This document shows, piece by piece, positions 7,441 to 17,069 of a stretch of DNA of 64,000 nucleotides. The notes beneath the pieces were generated by a model. The model made no database searches. It saw only the letters and a list, made by a program, of their open reading frames with translations, and was not told the origin of the DNA. Source of the stretch: Pseudomonas sp. Irchel 3E13 (GTDB lineage Bacteria; Pseudomonadota; Gammaproteobacteria; Pseudomonadales; Pseudomonadaceae). The DNA lies in the NCBI RefSeq assembly GCF_900187455.1, contig NZ_FYDX01000025.1, forward strand, positions 1-64,000, in the 5' to 3' direction. Each line of letters begins with the position of its first letter. Position 1 is the first letter of the stretch. Made by a program: the position numbers and the translations under genes.

Positions 7441-9051
7441 ATGACGACCCAGACCAGCGCTATCCCCCCCGTGGACGCGCACGTTGCATCCCCTCTCAAG
7501 ACGCGTTCGAGCCGTACCCCTACCGTCCTGTTCTTCAGCCTGTTGATCGGCGCCCTGCTCTACACCGCCTGGAGCCTGTTTCGCGACATCGATGCCAGCG
7601 GCACGGTGATCACCACCTGGACCCCGTTCCTGCTGCTCGGCCTGGCGTTGTTGATCGCCCTGGGCTTCGAGTTCGTCAACGGCTTTCACGACACCGCCAA
7701 CGCCGTCGCCACGGTGATCTATACCCACTCGCTGCCGGCGCGCTTCGCGGTGGTCTGGTCGGGCTGCTGGAATTTCCTCGGCGTGCTGTTTTCCAGCGGC
7801 GCCGTGGCGTTCGGCATCATCGCCCTGCTGCCGGTTGAGCTGATCCTGCAGGTCGGCTCCTCGGCCGGCTTTGCCATGGTTTTCGCCCTGCTGCTGGCGG
7901 CGATCATCTGGAACCTGAGCACCTGGTGGCTGGGTTTGCCGGCGTCTTCGTCCCACACCCTGATCGGATCGATCATCGGCGTCGGCGTGGCGAATGCGCT
8001 GATGCACGGTCGCGACGGCACCAGTGGCGTCGACTGGACCCAAGCCAGCAAGGTCGGCTATTCGCTGCTGTTTTCGCCGCTGATCGGTTTCGCCTGCGCC
8101 GCGCTGTTGTTGCTGGCCTTGCGCAAGCTGGTCAAGCACAAGGCGCTGTACCAGGCGCCAGTGGGCAACACGCCACCGCCGTGGTGGATTCGCGGCCTGC
8201 TGATCGTCACCTGCACCGGGGTGTCCTTTGCCCACGGTTCGAATGACGGGCAGAAAGGCATGGGCCTGATCATGCTGATCCTGGTCGGCACCCTGCCGAT
8301 GGCCTACGCGCTGAACCGCACCATGCCGGAGGAGCAATCGCAGCAGTTCGTGGCGATGGCCGAGACCACTAGCGTGGCGCTGGCCAGCCATGCCAGGCAA
8401 GCGGCGCCCGCCGATGCGCGACAGACCTTGACCGCGTTCATCCGCAGCCCCGCTCCGAGCCCGGAACTGATCCCCGCGCTGGCCGAACTTGCCGGCACCA
8501 TCGGCCGCCAGGTGGGCAGCTACGGTTCGCTGGCCGGCATTCCGGCCGAGGCCATGGGCAACGTGCGCAACGACATGTACCTGACCAGCGAAGCGATCCG
8601 CCTGATGGACAAGCACAAGCTGCTGGATGTCGATCCCGATACCCGGCGCACCGTGCACCTGTTCCAGAAGCAAGTGGACGACGCCACCCGCTTCATTCCG
8701 CTGTGGGTCAAGGTGGCCGTGGCCATTGCCCTCGGGCTGGGCACCATGGTCGGCTGGAAACGTATCGTGGTGACGGTGGGCGAGAAGATCGGCAAGACCC
8801 ATCTGACCTACGCCCAGGGAGCCTCCGCCGAGTTGGTGGCGATGTGCACCATTGGCGCGGCGGACCATTTCGGCCTGCCGGTCTCGACCACCCACGTGTT
8901 GTCGTCGGGGGTCGCCGGCTGCATGGTGGCCAACGGTTCGGGCCTGCAGGGCCGGACCATCCTCAACCTGGCGATGGCCTGGGTGCTGACCCTGCCGATC
9001 TCGATCCTGCTGTCGGGCAGCCTGTACTGGCTGCTGACCCGCCTGATCTGA
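7441..9051 (+). CDS. PiT-family inorganic phosphate transporter
   Basis: This 536-residue inner-membrane protein belongs to the PiT family, low-affinity phosphate symporters that carry metal-phosphate. The duplicated family signature is visible as FVNGFHDTANAVATVIYTHS near residue 80 and FAHGSNDGQKGMGLIMLIL near residue 262, the second a GSNDGQKGMG variant. About ten hydrophobic segments are split by a long hydrophilic loop at residues 290-420. The family signature recurs near the C-terminus as GLPVSTTHVLSSGVAG. It is single and convergent with the sigma-54 regulator gene, with stop codons directly abutting at 9051/9052. Confidence 0.93.
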   Translation: MTTQTSAIPPVDAHVASPLKTRSSRTPTVLFFSLLIGALLYTAWSLFRDIDASGTVITTWTPFLLLGLALLIALGFEFVNGFHDTANAVATVIYTHSLPARFAVVWSGCWNFLGVLFSSGAVAFGIIALLPVELILQVGSSAGFAMVFALLLAAIIWNLSTWWLGLPASSSHTLIGSIIGVGVANALMHGRDGTSGVDWTQASKVGYSLLFSPLIGFACAALLLLALRKLVKHKALYQAPVGNTPPPWWIRGLLIVTCTGVSFAHGSNDGQKGMGLIMLILVGTLPMAYALNRTMPEEQSQQFVAMAETTSVALASHARQAAPADARQTLTAFIRSPAPSPELIPALAELAGTIGRQVGSYGSLAGIPAEAMGNVRNDMYLTSEAIRLMDKHKLLDVDPDTRRTVHLFQKQVDDATRFIPLWVKVAVAIALGLGTMVGWKRIVVTVGEKIGKTHLTYAQGASAELVAMCTIGAADHFGLPVSTTHVLSSGVAGCMVANGSGLQGRTILNLAMAWVLTLPISILLSGSLYWLLTRLI

Positions 9052-10125
<1,074 letters not shown>

Positions 10126-10359
10126 AAAGGCATTCCTGGCATGGGTGGCGCGCCTTCATAGTGCACGAAACAAATTAGAACAAATAATTATTAATTTGCA
10201 TTTGAATATTCCAAAAACAGCTAACACATCAAACTGCTGCCCCAGCAGCAACCGGGCAACACCCGTTGCTCAACGGCCAGCACGCCAGGCAACAGTGGCG
10301 CTTCCGTATTTCTTCTGAAAGCCCCGCAATCCGTGGCTTACAGGCTATTTCCAGACAAT

Positions 10360-10374
10360 TGGCATGGGTTTCGC
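10360..10374 (+). promoter_or_regulatory. Predicted sigma-54 (-24/-12) promoter for the hydrolase-monooxygenase unit
   Basis: TGGCATGGGTTTCGC has the GG at -24 and GC at -12 at the exact canonical spacing (consensus TGGCACG-N4-TTGC, with T and C substitutions). It sits 38 bp before the start codon of the hydrolase and about 235 bp from the divergent sigma-54 activator gene. The intergenic space is enough for upstream activator sites. Confidence 0.72.
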
Positions 10375-10412
10375 TCTAAGGCTGGGGACTGCCTTTTCTT
10401 CAAGGACCCTTC

Positions 10413-11636
10413 ATGAAACTCCCGCACAAGCTGGCCTTCGGGCTGAGTCTGCTGACCCTCTCCCTCAGCGCCTTCGCCGCCGACACCTACGCACCAAAAC
10501 CCGACCCGCAGCAAGGCGATGGCCGTGTCTCGGCGTTCTACACCTGGGAAAAGGCCATTCCGGCGACACCGGGCAAGCTGCTGCGCAGCGAGCCACTGGA
10601 AAACACCCTCGCCCTGCCCGGCTCGGCGAAGCAACTGCGCATTCTTTACAGCTCCACCGACGGCATCGACGGCAAGACCCCGGTCGCGGTGTCCGGCGCG
10701 CTGTTCATTCCCCAGGGCAAGGCGCCGGAAGGCGGCTGGCCGGTGGTCACCTGGGGCCACGGCACCGTTGGCGTGGCGGATATCTGCGCGCCGTCCTGGG
10801 CCGGGCGTTCCTACCGTGACGTGCAGTACCTGGCGCGCTGGCTGAGCGAGGGCTACGCCATCGTCGCCACCGACTATCAGGGCCTCGGCGTACCCGGCGG
10901 CCATCCGCTGCTGAACAACCGCATGGCCGCCTACGGCATCCTCGACGCAGCGCGGGCGGTGATCGGCGGCGTGCCGGGGCTCGCCAACAAGGTGCTGGTG
11001 CTCGGCCAGTCCCAGGGTGGCGCCGGCGCCTTCGCCTCGGCCGCCTACGCGCCGACCTACGCCCCCGACCTGGGCCTGAAAGGCAGCGTCGGCACCGGCG
11101 TGATCTACACCGTCGGCGAGAAGAACGTCGGCGAGCAGGACCCGAACAAGGTCGACGCCGCCCTCGCCTACGGCTTCTACACCCTGCTCGCGGCGCAGCA
11201 GTACAACCCGGACATCAACCCGCGTGACTTCTACACCGACAAGGCCCTGCCGCTGTTCGAACAGGCGCGCACCAGTTGCCTGTCGTCGCTGGTCTCGGAC
11301 GTCATCGGCACCGGCCTGACTCCGGCCAACAGCCGCAAGGTCAACGACGGCGCACAACTGAAAGCCTGGCAGGCGCAGGTCAGCTACCCGACGCTGAAAC
11401 TGGCGCAGCCGATCTTCATCGGCACCGGTGCCGAGGACAAGACGCCCGCCGCCTCCACCCAGGTGGCGCTGATGCAGGACGCCTGCAAGGCCGGTTCGGT
11501 GGTCGAGGGCCATCTGTACAAGGGCCTGGGCCACAGCGAGACGGTGAACGCCTCGCTCAAGGACTCGCTGCCGTTCGCCCGCAAGGTGTTCAGCGGCCAG
11601 CCTGTTGCGCCCGTCTGCAACCCCACCGTGCAATAA
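10413..11636 (+). CDS. Exported alpha/beta hydrolase, secretory-lipase family
   Basis: The 407-residue precursor begins MKLPHKLAFGLSLLTLSLSA and has an Ala-x-Ala type cleavage region (SAFAAD) near residue 23, so it should be exported. The mature part fits the secretory lipase/esterase fold. TWGHGTVG forms the oxyanion region, VLVLGQSQGGAGAF contains the nucleophilic serine in a G-x-S-x-G elbow, and GTGAEDKTPA and GLGHSE are the likely Asp and His regions. It would cleave an ester in the periplasm or outside the cell; the substrate is unknown. It is followed 10 bp later by the flavin monooxygenase. A sigma-54 promoter precedes it, and AAGGA lies ahead of the ATG. Confidence 0.85.
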   Translation: MKLPHKLAFGLSLLTLSLSAFAADTYAPKPDPQQGDGRVSAFYTWEKAIPATPGKLLRSEPLENTLALPGSAKQLRILYSSTDGIDGKTPVAVSGALFIPQGKAPEGGWPVVTWGHGTVGVADICAPSWAGRSYRDVQYLARWLSEGYAIVATDYQGLGVPGGHPLLNNRMAAYGILDAARAVIGGVPGLANKVLVLGQSQGGAGAFASAAYAPTYAPDLGLKGSVGTGVIYTVGEKNVGEQDPNKVDAALAYGFYTLLAAQQYNPDINPRDFYTDKALPLFEQARTSCLSSLVSDVIGTGLTPANSRKVNDGAQLKAWQAQVSYPTLKLAQPIFIGTGAEDKTPAASTQVALMQDACKAGSVVEGHLYKGLGHSETVNASLKDSLPFARKVFSGQPVAPVCNPTVQ

Positions 11637-11646
11637 GGACTTCGCC

Positions 11647-12834
11647 ATGAGTATCGAATTCTTCACCCGCCTGCCCCTTCACGGCGAAACCCAGTTCCTC
11701 CCCGGCGACCCGCGCAACCGCGGCGACTGGCATGCCGGCGGCGACAGCACCGGCGCGGTGTCCGGTTTCAGTGTCGGCGACCACTTCACCTACATCGATT
11801 ACCTCGGGCAGATCGCCAGGGCCGCCGAGATCAACAACTTCGGCGGCGTGCTGATGGTCAACGCGCCCTACGGCGAAGAGCCGTGGACGGTGTGCTCGCT
11901 GCTGGCCCGGGAAACCCGCACGTTGAGTTACGTCGCGGCGTTCCAGCCGTACCACTACACGCCGTGGGTGGCCGCGCAACAGGCCGCCACCTACCAGCGC
12001 GCCACCGGCAACCGGCTGATCTGGAACATCATCAACGGTGGCTCCGACACGGTGCAGCGCCAGGTCGGCGACTTCAGCGACCACGACGAGCGCTACGCCC
12101 GCGCCACCGAGTTCATGGATGTGGTCAAGGGCTACTGGCATTCGGAAAACTTCCACTATGACGGCCACTTCTACAAAGCCCAGGGCGGCGGCCTGCGCGG
12201 CCCGCAGAAAAAAGCCGAGTTGCCGCTGATCTGCACCGCCGGCTCATCGAACGCCGGCCGCGAGTTCGCCGCCAAGCACGCGGATTTCTACCTGATGCGC
12301 GCCGAGCATCCGGACGAGATTCGCAAGCTGATCGCCGATATCCGCGCGCGGGCCTTGAAGTACGGGCGCAGTGATATCCGCTTCGGTTTGTCCATCGATG
12401 TCATTACCCGCGAGACCGAAAAACTGGCGCATGTCGAAGCCAAGCGCTTCTTCGATGAAGGCGTGGCCAAGAACACCATCAAGGCCGCCGCCGCGCACGC
12501 CGGGCTGCGTAGCGCGCGCAAGCTGAGTTATGAAGAGGAATACGGCAGCCGCGAGGAAAGCCGTCAGTTCGATGACTTCTTCATTTACCCCAATGTCTGG
12601 GCGGGGTTCGGCTACATCGGCATTCCGCCGGGGCTGGCGCTGGTGGGCAGCTACGAAAACGTGGTGGCGCGGATTCGCGAGTACAACGAACTGGGGATCG
12701 ATGTGTTCTTCCTGGCGGGGTATCCGCATCTGGAAGAGGCGTATCGGTTGGGGGAACACATTCTTCCGCACTTCCGCGGGGAGCGGGAAAAACTGCGGCG
12801 GGTGGCGGTGCCTGAGTTGAAGGTGGCTGGCTGA
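11647..12834 (+). CDS. LLM-class FMNH2-dependent monooxygenase, SsuD (alkanesulfonate monooxygenase) type
   Basis: The 395-residue protein matches bacterial-luciferase-like monooxygenases of the SsuD/SfnG/MsuD group, which use FMNH2 from a separate reductase to release sulfite from sulfonates or sulfones. Visible hallmarks are the YIDYLGQIARAAEINNFGG opening, WNIINGGSD near the flavin pocket, RYARATEFMDVVKGYW and ICTAGSSNAGREFAAKHADF. The start follows an AAGGA at good spacing. No FMN reductase is encoded nearby. The sigma-54 control and the SfnR-like regulator point to sulfur scavenging, and the co-transcribed esterase suggests an ester-containing sulfur compound. This last point is inference. 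Confidence 0.87.
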   Translation: MSIEFFTRLPLHGETQFLPGDPRNRGDWHAGGDSTGAVSGFSVGDHFTYIDYLGQIARAAEINNFGGVLMVNAPYGEEPWTVCSLLARETRTLSYVAAFQPYHYTPWVAAQQAATYQRATGNRLIWNIINGGSDTVQRQVGDFSDHDERYARATEFMDVVKGYWHSENFHYDGHFYKAQGGGLRGPQKKAELPLICTAGSSNAGREFAAKHADFYLMRAEHPDEIRKLIADIRARALKYGRSDIRFGLSIDVITRETEKLAHVEAKRFFDEGVAKNTIKAAAAHAGLRSARKLSYEEEYGSREESRQFDDFFIYPNVWAGFGYIGIPPGLALVGSYENVVARIREYNELGIDVFFLAGYPHLEEAYRLGEHILPHFRGEREKLRRVAVPELKVAG

Positions 12835-12854
12835 GAAATCTGTCTGACTTGTCC

Positions 12855-12885
12855 GGCCTCATCGCCAAACTGCGACGATGAGGCC
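12855..12885. terminator. Bidirectional hairpin between convergent genes
   Basis: GGCCTCATCG at 12855-12864 pairs perfectly with CGATGAGGCC at 12876-12885. It lies between the ends of the monooxygenase gene and hpaA, which converge. The same GCCTCATCGC/GCGATGAGGC core recurs at 30456 and 43729. Confidence 0.7.
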
Positions 12886-12903
12886 ATCAGCAACACCATC
12901 ACC

Positions 12904-13806
12904 TCAACGTAACCCGCCCTGCCGCTGCCGATACTCCCCCGGCGTCACCTGCGCATACCGCAGGAAAAACCGGCTGAAATACGCCGGGTCCTTGAACCCC
13001 AGGCTGTAGCAGATCTCGTTCGCCGAGCTACCGGTGAACAACAGCAGTCGCTTGGCTTCCTGCATCAGCCGCTCCAGGACCAGTCGCTTGGACGGCAGGT
13101 CGGCGATGCGTCGGCAGATGTCGTTGAGCCGCGCCTCGGTCACGCCAATCCCCTCGGCATAACGCGACAGCGGCCAGTGCTCCAGGTAATGCGCTTCGAT
13201 CAGCTCGTTGAAGCGATGGAAAATCAGCAAGTCCTCATGCCGCGTGGAGCGTGCCGGCAGTGAGCGGGCACACAGGCGCAACAGGCTGATCATGATCAGC
13301 CGCGTCAGGCTGTGCAGCGCCGCGCCGCGACCTGCTTCGTCGCCATTCACTTCGCCATGCAGCAACTCGAACAGCCGTTCGAGCCGCTGCGCCTCAGCCG
13401 CGAAATTACCTTCCAGCCCCGTCAATGCCACGCACGCCGGCGCCACTTGCGGTCCCGGCGCGAGCCCCGGGTCGGCTTCCAGTAACTGCCAGACAAGCTG
13501 CTGGCGCACGGTCAGCACGTGGCCGTCGGCGTCCGGCTCGGTGACGAATGAATGCGGAATGGTCGGCGGCGTGAGGAAGAACATCGGCCCGGATTCGACG
13601 TACTGCCGGTCATCCAGATAGACCCGCACCGTGCCCGACTTGACGTAGTGCACCTGGAAAAAACGGTCGTGGCGGTGCACCGGCATGTTGCGACCGAAGA
13701 AGCCGGCCAGATTGCCGAGCTTGTCGTAGTGCACTTCCGAATCGCTGTAGCGCTGGTCGTAGACCTGACCGATGTTGATGTTGGGGATCGGCGTGCGATC
13801 GCTCAT
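12904..13806 (-). CDS. hpaA: AraC-family activator of 4-hydroxyphenylacetate catabolism
   Basis: The 300-residue protein has an N-terminal cupin-like sensor, with FGRNMPVHRHDRFFQVHYVK and an MFFLTPPTIPHSF stretch at about residues 38-86. The AraC/XylS double HTH is at residues 190-295 (VTEARLNDICRRI; EICYSLGFKDPAYFSRFFLR). In enterobacteria HpaA binds 4-hydroxyphenylacetate and activates the hydroxylase operon; here the hydroxylase is 42 kb away at 55-57 kb. The gene is divergent from hpaG1 and shares a 161-bp intergenic region that holds the hpaG1 promoter and palindromes. Identification rests on the cupin plus AraC layout and the hpa context. Confidence 0.9.
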   Translation of the reverse strand: MSDRTPIPNINIGQVYDQRYSDSEVHYDKLGNLAGFFGRNMPVHRHDRFFQVHYVKSGTVRVYLDDRQYVESGPMFFLTPPTIPHSFVTEPDADGHVLTVRQQLVWQLLEADPGLAPGPQVAPACVALTGLEGNFAAEAQRLERLFELLHGEVNGDEAGRGAALHSLTRLIMISLLRLCARSLPARSTRHEDLLIFHRFNELIEAHYLEHWPLSRYAEGIGVTEARLNDICRRIADLPSKRLVLERLMQEAKRLLLFTGSSANEICYSLGFKDPAYFSRFFLRYAQVTPGEYRQRQGGLR

Positions 13807-13874
13807 GGCTCTGTACCCGTCGTACCGCGTGTTGTTCTGCGCGCAGCTTAACGCCGCACGGATGAAACGGCAGC

Positions 13875-13903
13875 TTGCATTTCATTAACATCTTAATTAT
13901 AAC
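13875..13903 (+). promoter_or_regulatory. Sigma-70 promoter of the hpaG1-hpaI operon
   Basis: A -35 box TTGCAT (13875-13880) and a -10 box TATAAC (13898-13903) are separated by exactly 17 bp. Transcription would start near 13910, about 58 bp before the hpaG1 ATG. The spacer coincides with one palindrome and the downstream flank with another, as expected for a repressed promoter. Confidence 0.75.
13884..13897. promoter_or_regulatory. Putative HpaR operator O1 in the promoter spacer
   Basis: ATTAACATCTTAAT is a 14-bp palindrome with five-base arms and a four-base centre. It fills the promoter spacer between the -35 and -10 boxes. Its centre is exactly 20 bp from that of O2, so both would lie on the same face of the helix. 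Assignment to HpaR is by analogy with the paired operators at the E. coli hpaG promoter. Confidence 0.65.
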
Positions 13904-13917
13904 GTTAACACATTAAC
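13904..13917. promoter_or_regulatory. Putative HpaR operator O2 directly after the -10 box
   Basis: GTTAACACATTAAC is a perfect five-base-arm palindrome (GTTAA-N4-TTAAC) covering the expected transcription start. It matches the site ahead of hpaR (GTTAACACTTTAAC) at 13 of 14 positions. This ties the site to the MarR-family repressor encoded at the far end of the cluster. Confidence 0.72.
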
Positions 13918-13967
13918 AATTATCCCCCGCGGGGCACCCGATGCCCTGCCCTTGTCAGGAGAAGAGC

Positions 13968-14639
13968 ATGAGCCGTGCCCTGCATGACGCTGCCACCGGC
14001 ACCCTGTTCGGCGTTGCGCTGAACTACAAGGGGCTGCTGGAACAGCGTCTCGCCGAATTCGAACAGGCGCCGTACCAGAAGCCACCGGTCAAGCCGGTGC
14101 TGTTCATCAAGACCCCCAACACCCGTAATGGCCACGGCCAGCCGGTGGTTTATCCAAAGGGCGTCGAACACCTGCAGGCCGGCCCGGCACTGGGCGTGGT
14201 TATCGGCAAGCGCGCCAGCCGCGTCAGCGCCGAGCAGGCGCTGGAGCACGTTGCCGGTTTCACCATCGTCAACGAGTTCAGCCTGCCGGAAGAGAGCTAC
14301 TACCGCCCCGCGGTCAAGGCCAAATGCCGCGACGGCTTCTGTGTGATCGGCCCGGAACTGGTGCCCGTTGAGCAGATCGCCGACCCGCACAGCCTGGATA
14401 TCCGCCTGTTCATCAACGGCGAAGTCCGCCAGCAGAACAGCACCGCCAACCTGGTGCGCGGCATTCCGCAATTGATCGCGGAAATCACCGAGTTCATGAC
14501 CCTGCATGAAGGCGACGTGCTGATCACCGGCACCCCTGAAGGCCGCGCCGACGTCAAGCCGGGCGACCACGTCGAAATCGAAATCACCGGACTGGGCCGC
14601 CTGGCCAACCCCATCGTTGCCGAGGAGGAGTCGCACTGA
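13968..14639 (+). CDS. hpaG1: HpaG1: FAH-family isomerase/decarboxylase of the homoprotocatechuate pathway (N-terminal-type subunit)
   Basis: The 223-residue protein belongs to the fumarylacetoacetate hydrolase (FAH) fold. In E. coli, HpaG is one fused protein that decarboxylates 5-oxo-pent-3-ene-1,2,5-tricarboxylate and isomerises the product; in Pseudomonas the halves are separate genes. Signatures are GVALNYKGLLEQ, PALGVVIGKRAS, FTIVNEFSLPEESYYRPAVK and GDVLITGTPEGRADVKPGD. The start is the ATG giving MSRALHDAA, preceded by AGGAGAAG. It is the first gene of the operon, and its stop overlaps the hpaG2 start by 1 nt. Confidence 0.93.
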   Translation: MSRALHDAATGTLFGVALNYKGLLEQRLAEFEQAPYQKPPVKPVLFIKTPNTRNGHGQPVVYPKGVEHLQAGPALGVVIGKRASRVSAEQALEHVAGFTIVNEFSLPEESYYRPAVKAKCRDGFCVIGPELVPVEQIADPHSLDIRLFINGEVRQQNSTANLVRGIPQLIAEITEFMTLHEGDVLITGTPEGRADVKPGDHVEIEITGLGRLANPIVAEEESH

Positions 14640-15412
14640 TGAAACACGCTCGTATCCGTTTCCAGGGCGATGTCCACGCGGTCACCGTCGAAGCCGACAA
14701 CGCCGTGCGCCTGGCCGATGGCCGACTGATCGCCGAAGACCAGGTCGAGTGGCTGCCGCCCGCCAACGGCAACATGTTCGCCCTGGGCCTGAACTACGCC
14801 GACCACGCCGCCGAGCTGGCCTTCGCGCCGCCGACCGAGCCGCTGGCGTTCGTCAAATCGCCGGGCACCTACACCGGCCACAACCAGATCACCTGGCGCC
14901 CGGACAACATCAAGTACATGCACTACGAGTGCGAACTGGTGGCCGTGATCGGCAAGCCGGCGCGCAACGTCAAGCGCGAGGACGCCCTGGAGTACCTGGC
15001 CGGCTACACCGTGTGCAACGACTACGCCATCCGCGATTACCTCGAGAACTACTACCGCCCCAACCTGCGGGTGAAGAACCGCGACGCCACGACCCCGGTC
15101 GGTCCGTGGATCGTCGATGTGGCCGACGTGCCGGACCCGTCGAAGCTGACCCTGCGCACCTGGATCAACGGTGAGCTGAAACAGGAAGGCACCACCGCGG
15201 ACATGATCTTCGACATCCCTTACCTGATCGAATACCTGTCCAGCTTCATGACCCTGCAACCGGGCGACATGATCGCCACCGGCACGCCGGAAGGCCTGGC
15301 CGACGTGGTGCCGGGCGATGAAGTGGTGGTGGAAGTGGAAGGCGTGGGCCGTCTGGTCAACCGAATCGTCAGCGAAGCCGAGTTCTTCGCTCAGTACAAC
15401 AAAGAGGCGTGA
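14639..15412 (+). CDS. hpaG2: HpaG2: FAH-family isomerase/decarboxylase of the homoprotocatechuate pathway (C-terminal-type subunit)
   Basis: This 257-residue FAH-family protein corresponds to the second half of fused HpaG. It contains FALGLNYADHAAELAF, YMHYECELVAVIGKPARNVK with the metal-binding ECELV acids, YTVCNDYAIRDY, VKNRDATTPVGPWIVD and GDMIATGTPEGLADVVPGD. The metal ligands (Glu in ECELV and the following acids) appear intact. Together with HpaG1 it produces 2-oxo-hept-3-ene-1,7-dioate for HpaH. Its ATG overlaps the hpaG1 stop (TGATG), so translation is probably coupled; GAGGAGG just upstream serves as ribosome site. Confidence 0.94.
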   Translation: MKHARIRFQGDVHAVTVEADNAVRLADGRLIAEDQVEWLPPANGNMFALGLNYADHAAELAFAPPTEPLAFVKSPGTYTGHNQITWRPDNIKYMHYECELVAVIGKPARNVKREDALEYLAGYTVCNDYAIRDYLENYYRPNLRVKNRDATTPVGPWIVDVADVPDPSKLTLRTWINGELKQEGTTADMIFDIPYLIEYLSSFMTLQPGDMIATGTPEGLADVVPGDEVVVEVEGVGRLVNRIVSEAEFFAQYNKEA

Positions 15413-15417
15413 GCAGC

Positions 15418-16878
15418 ATGATCAAGCACTGGATCAACGGCCGTGAGGTCGAAAGCAAAGACACCTTCGTCAACTACAACCCGGCCACCGGCGAAGCCAT
15501 CGGCGAAGTCGCCAGCGGCGGTGCCGAGGAAGTCGCCCAGGCCGTTGCCGCGGCGAAAGAAGCCTTCCCGAAATGGGCCAACACCCCGGCCAAGGAACGT
15601 GCCCGCCTGATGCGCAAGCTGGGCGAGCTGATCGAGCAGAACGTGCCGAAACTGGCCGAGCTGGAAACCCTCGATACCGGCCTGCCGATCCACCAGACCA
15701 AGAACGTGCTGATCCCGCGTGCCTCGCACAACTTCGATTTCTTCGCCGAAGTCTGCACCCGCATGGACGGCCACACCTACCCGGTCGACGACCAGATGCT
15801 CAACTACACCCTGTACCAGCCGGTGGGTGTGTGTGGCCTGGTGTCGCCGTGGAACGTGCCGTTCATGACCGCCACCTGGAAGACCGCGCCGTGCCTGGCA
15901 CTGGGCAACACCGCGGTACTGAAGATGAGCGAACTGTCGCCGCTGACCGCCAACGAACTGGGTCGCCTGGCCGTTGAAGCCGGCATCCCCAACGGCGTGC
16001 TGAACGTGATCCAGGGCTACGGCGCCACCGCCGGCGACGCGCTGGTCCGTCACCCGGACGTGCGTGCGATTTCCTTCACCGGCGGCACCGCCACCGGCAA
16101 GAAAATCATGCAGACCGCCGGCCTGAAAAAGTACTCCATGGAACTGGGCGGCAAGTCGCCGGTGCTGATTTTCGAAGATGCCGATCTGGAACGTGCGCTG
16201 GACGCCGCGCTGTTCACCATCTTCTCGCTGAACGGCGAACGCTGCACCGCCGGCAGCCGGATCTTCATCCAGGAAAGCGTGTACCCGCAGTTCGTCGCCG
16301 AGTTCGCCGCCCGCGCCAAGCGCCTGATCGTCGGGGACCCGACCGATCCGAAAACCCAGGTCGGCTCGATGATCACCCAGGCCCACTACGACAAGGTGAC
16401 CGGCTACATCCGCATCGGCATCGAGGAAGGCGCCACCCTGCTCGCCGGTGGCCTGGAGCGTCCGGCCAACCTGCCGGCGCACCTGGCCAAAGGTCAGTTC
16501 ATCCAGCCGACCGTGTTCGCTGACGTGAACAACAAGATGCGCATCGCCCAGGAAGAAATCTTCGGCCCGGTGGTCTGCCTGATCCCGTTCAAGGACGAAG
16601 CCGAAGCGCTGCAACTGGCCAACGACACCGAATACGGCCTGGCCTCGTACATCTGGACCCAGGACATCGGCAAGGCCCACCGCCTGGCCCGCGGCATCGA
16701 AGCCGGCATGGTGTTCATCAACAGCCAGAACGTCCGCGACCTGCGCCAGCCATTCGGCGGCGTGAAGGGCTCGGGCACCGGTCGCGAAGGCGGTCAGTAC
16801 AGCTTCGAAGTGTTCGCCGAAATCAAGAACGTGTGCATCTCGATGGGCAGCCACCACATTCCGCGCTGGGGTGTGTAA
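15418..16878 (+). CDS. hpaE: 5-carboxymethyl-2-hydroxymuconate semialdehyde dehydrogenase
   Basis: HpaE is a soluble NAD-dependent aldehyde dehydrogenase that oxidises the ring-cleavage product of HpaD. The 486-residue protein begins MIKHWINGREVESKDTFVNY, the standard HpaE N-terminus. It shows the PWNVPFMTATWK Rossmann segment, SFTGGTATGK, the general-base Glu in MELGGKSPV, the catalytic Cys276 in NGERCTAGSR and EEIFGPVVCLIPF. The ATG at 15418 is preferred over the GTG nine bases upstream because it matches the family start. It lies 5 bp after hpaG2. A REPIN separates it from hpaD. Confidence 0.97.
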   Translation: MIKHWINGREVESKDTFVNYNPATGEAIGEVASGGAEEVAQAVAAAKEAFPKWANTPAKERARLMRKLGELIEQNVPKLAELETLDTGLPIHQTKNVLIPRASHNFDFFAEVCTRMDGHTYPVDDQMLNYTLYQPVGVCGLVSPWNVPFMTATWKTAPCLALGNTAVLKMSELSPLTANELGRLAVEAGIPNGVLNVIQGYGATAGDALVRHPDVRAISFTGGTATGKKIMQTAGLKKYSMELGGKSPVLIFEDADLERALDAALFTIFSLNGERCTAGSRIFIQESVYPQFVAEFAARAKRLIVGDPTDPKTQVGSMITQAHYDKVTGYIRIGIEEGATLLAGGLERPANLPAHLAKGQFIQPTVFADVNNKMRIAQEEIFGPVVCLIPFKDEAEALQLANDTEYGLASYIWTQDIGKAHRLARGIEAGMVFINSQNVRDLRQPFGGVKGSGTGREGGQYSFEVFAEIKNVCISMGSHHIPRWGV

Positions 16879-16895
16879 GGGCTAGCAACTCCCCT

Positions 16896-17021
16896 CCTGT
16901 AGGAGCGAGCTTGCTCGCGAACGACCGCGAAGCGGTCGCAAATCCTGGTAACACCGGTTTGGGGCTGCTGCGCAGCCCTTCGCGACGGTTCGGCGCTCCG
17001 ACAAGCTCGCTCCTACAGGGG
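16896..17021. repeat. REPIN (paired inverted REP elements) inside the hpa operon
   Basis: The left REP starts CTGTAGGAGCGAGCTTGCTC near 16897. The right one ends CAAGCTCGCTCCTACAG near 17018 in inverted orientation. Between them lie two smaller hairpins (GACCGCGAAGCGGTC and GGGCTGCTGCGCAGCCC). This GTAGGAGCGAGC family is a hallmark of P. fluorescens-group genomes. The copy splits hpaE from hpaD. Confidence 0.9.
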
Positions 17022-17069
17022 ATTCCCGTGCGAGAACAAAAGAAGAACAACAGAATCAGGAGTTCCATC

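Noticed and set aside
7330..8895. Minus-strand open frame opposite the PiT transporter
   Set aside because: The plus strand encodes a clear PiT protein. The antisense translation is a Gln/Arg/Gly-rich artefact.
11647..12834. Assignment of the LLM monooxygenase as SfnG or SsuD by name
   Set aside because: The fold and group are clear, but nothing in the sequence separates sulfone from alkanesulfonate or other substrates, so no gene symbol is given.
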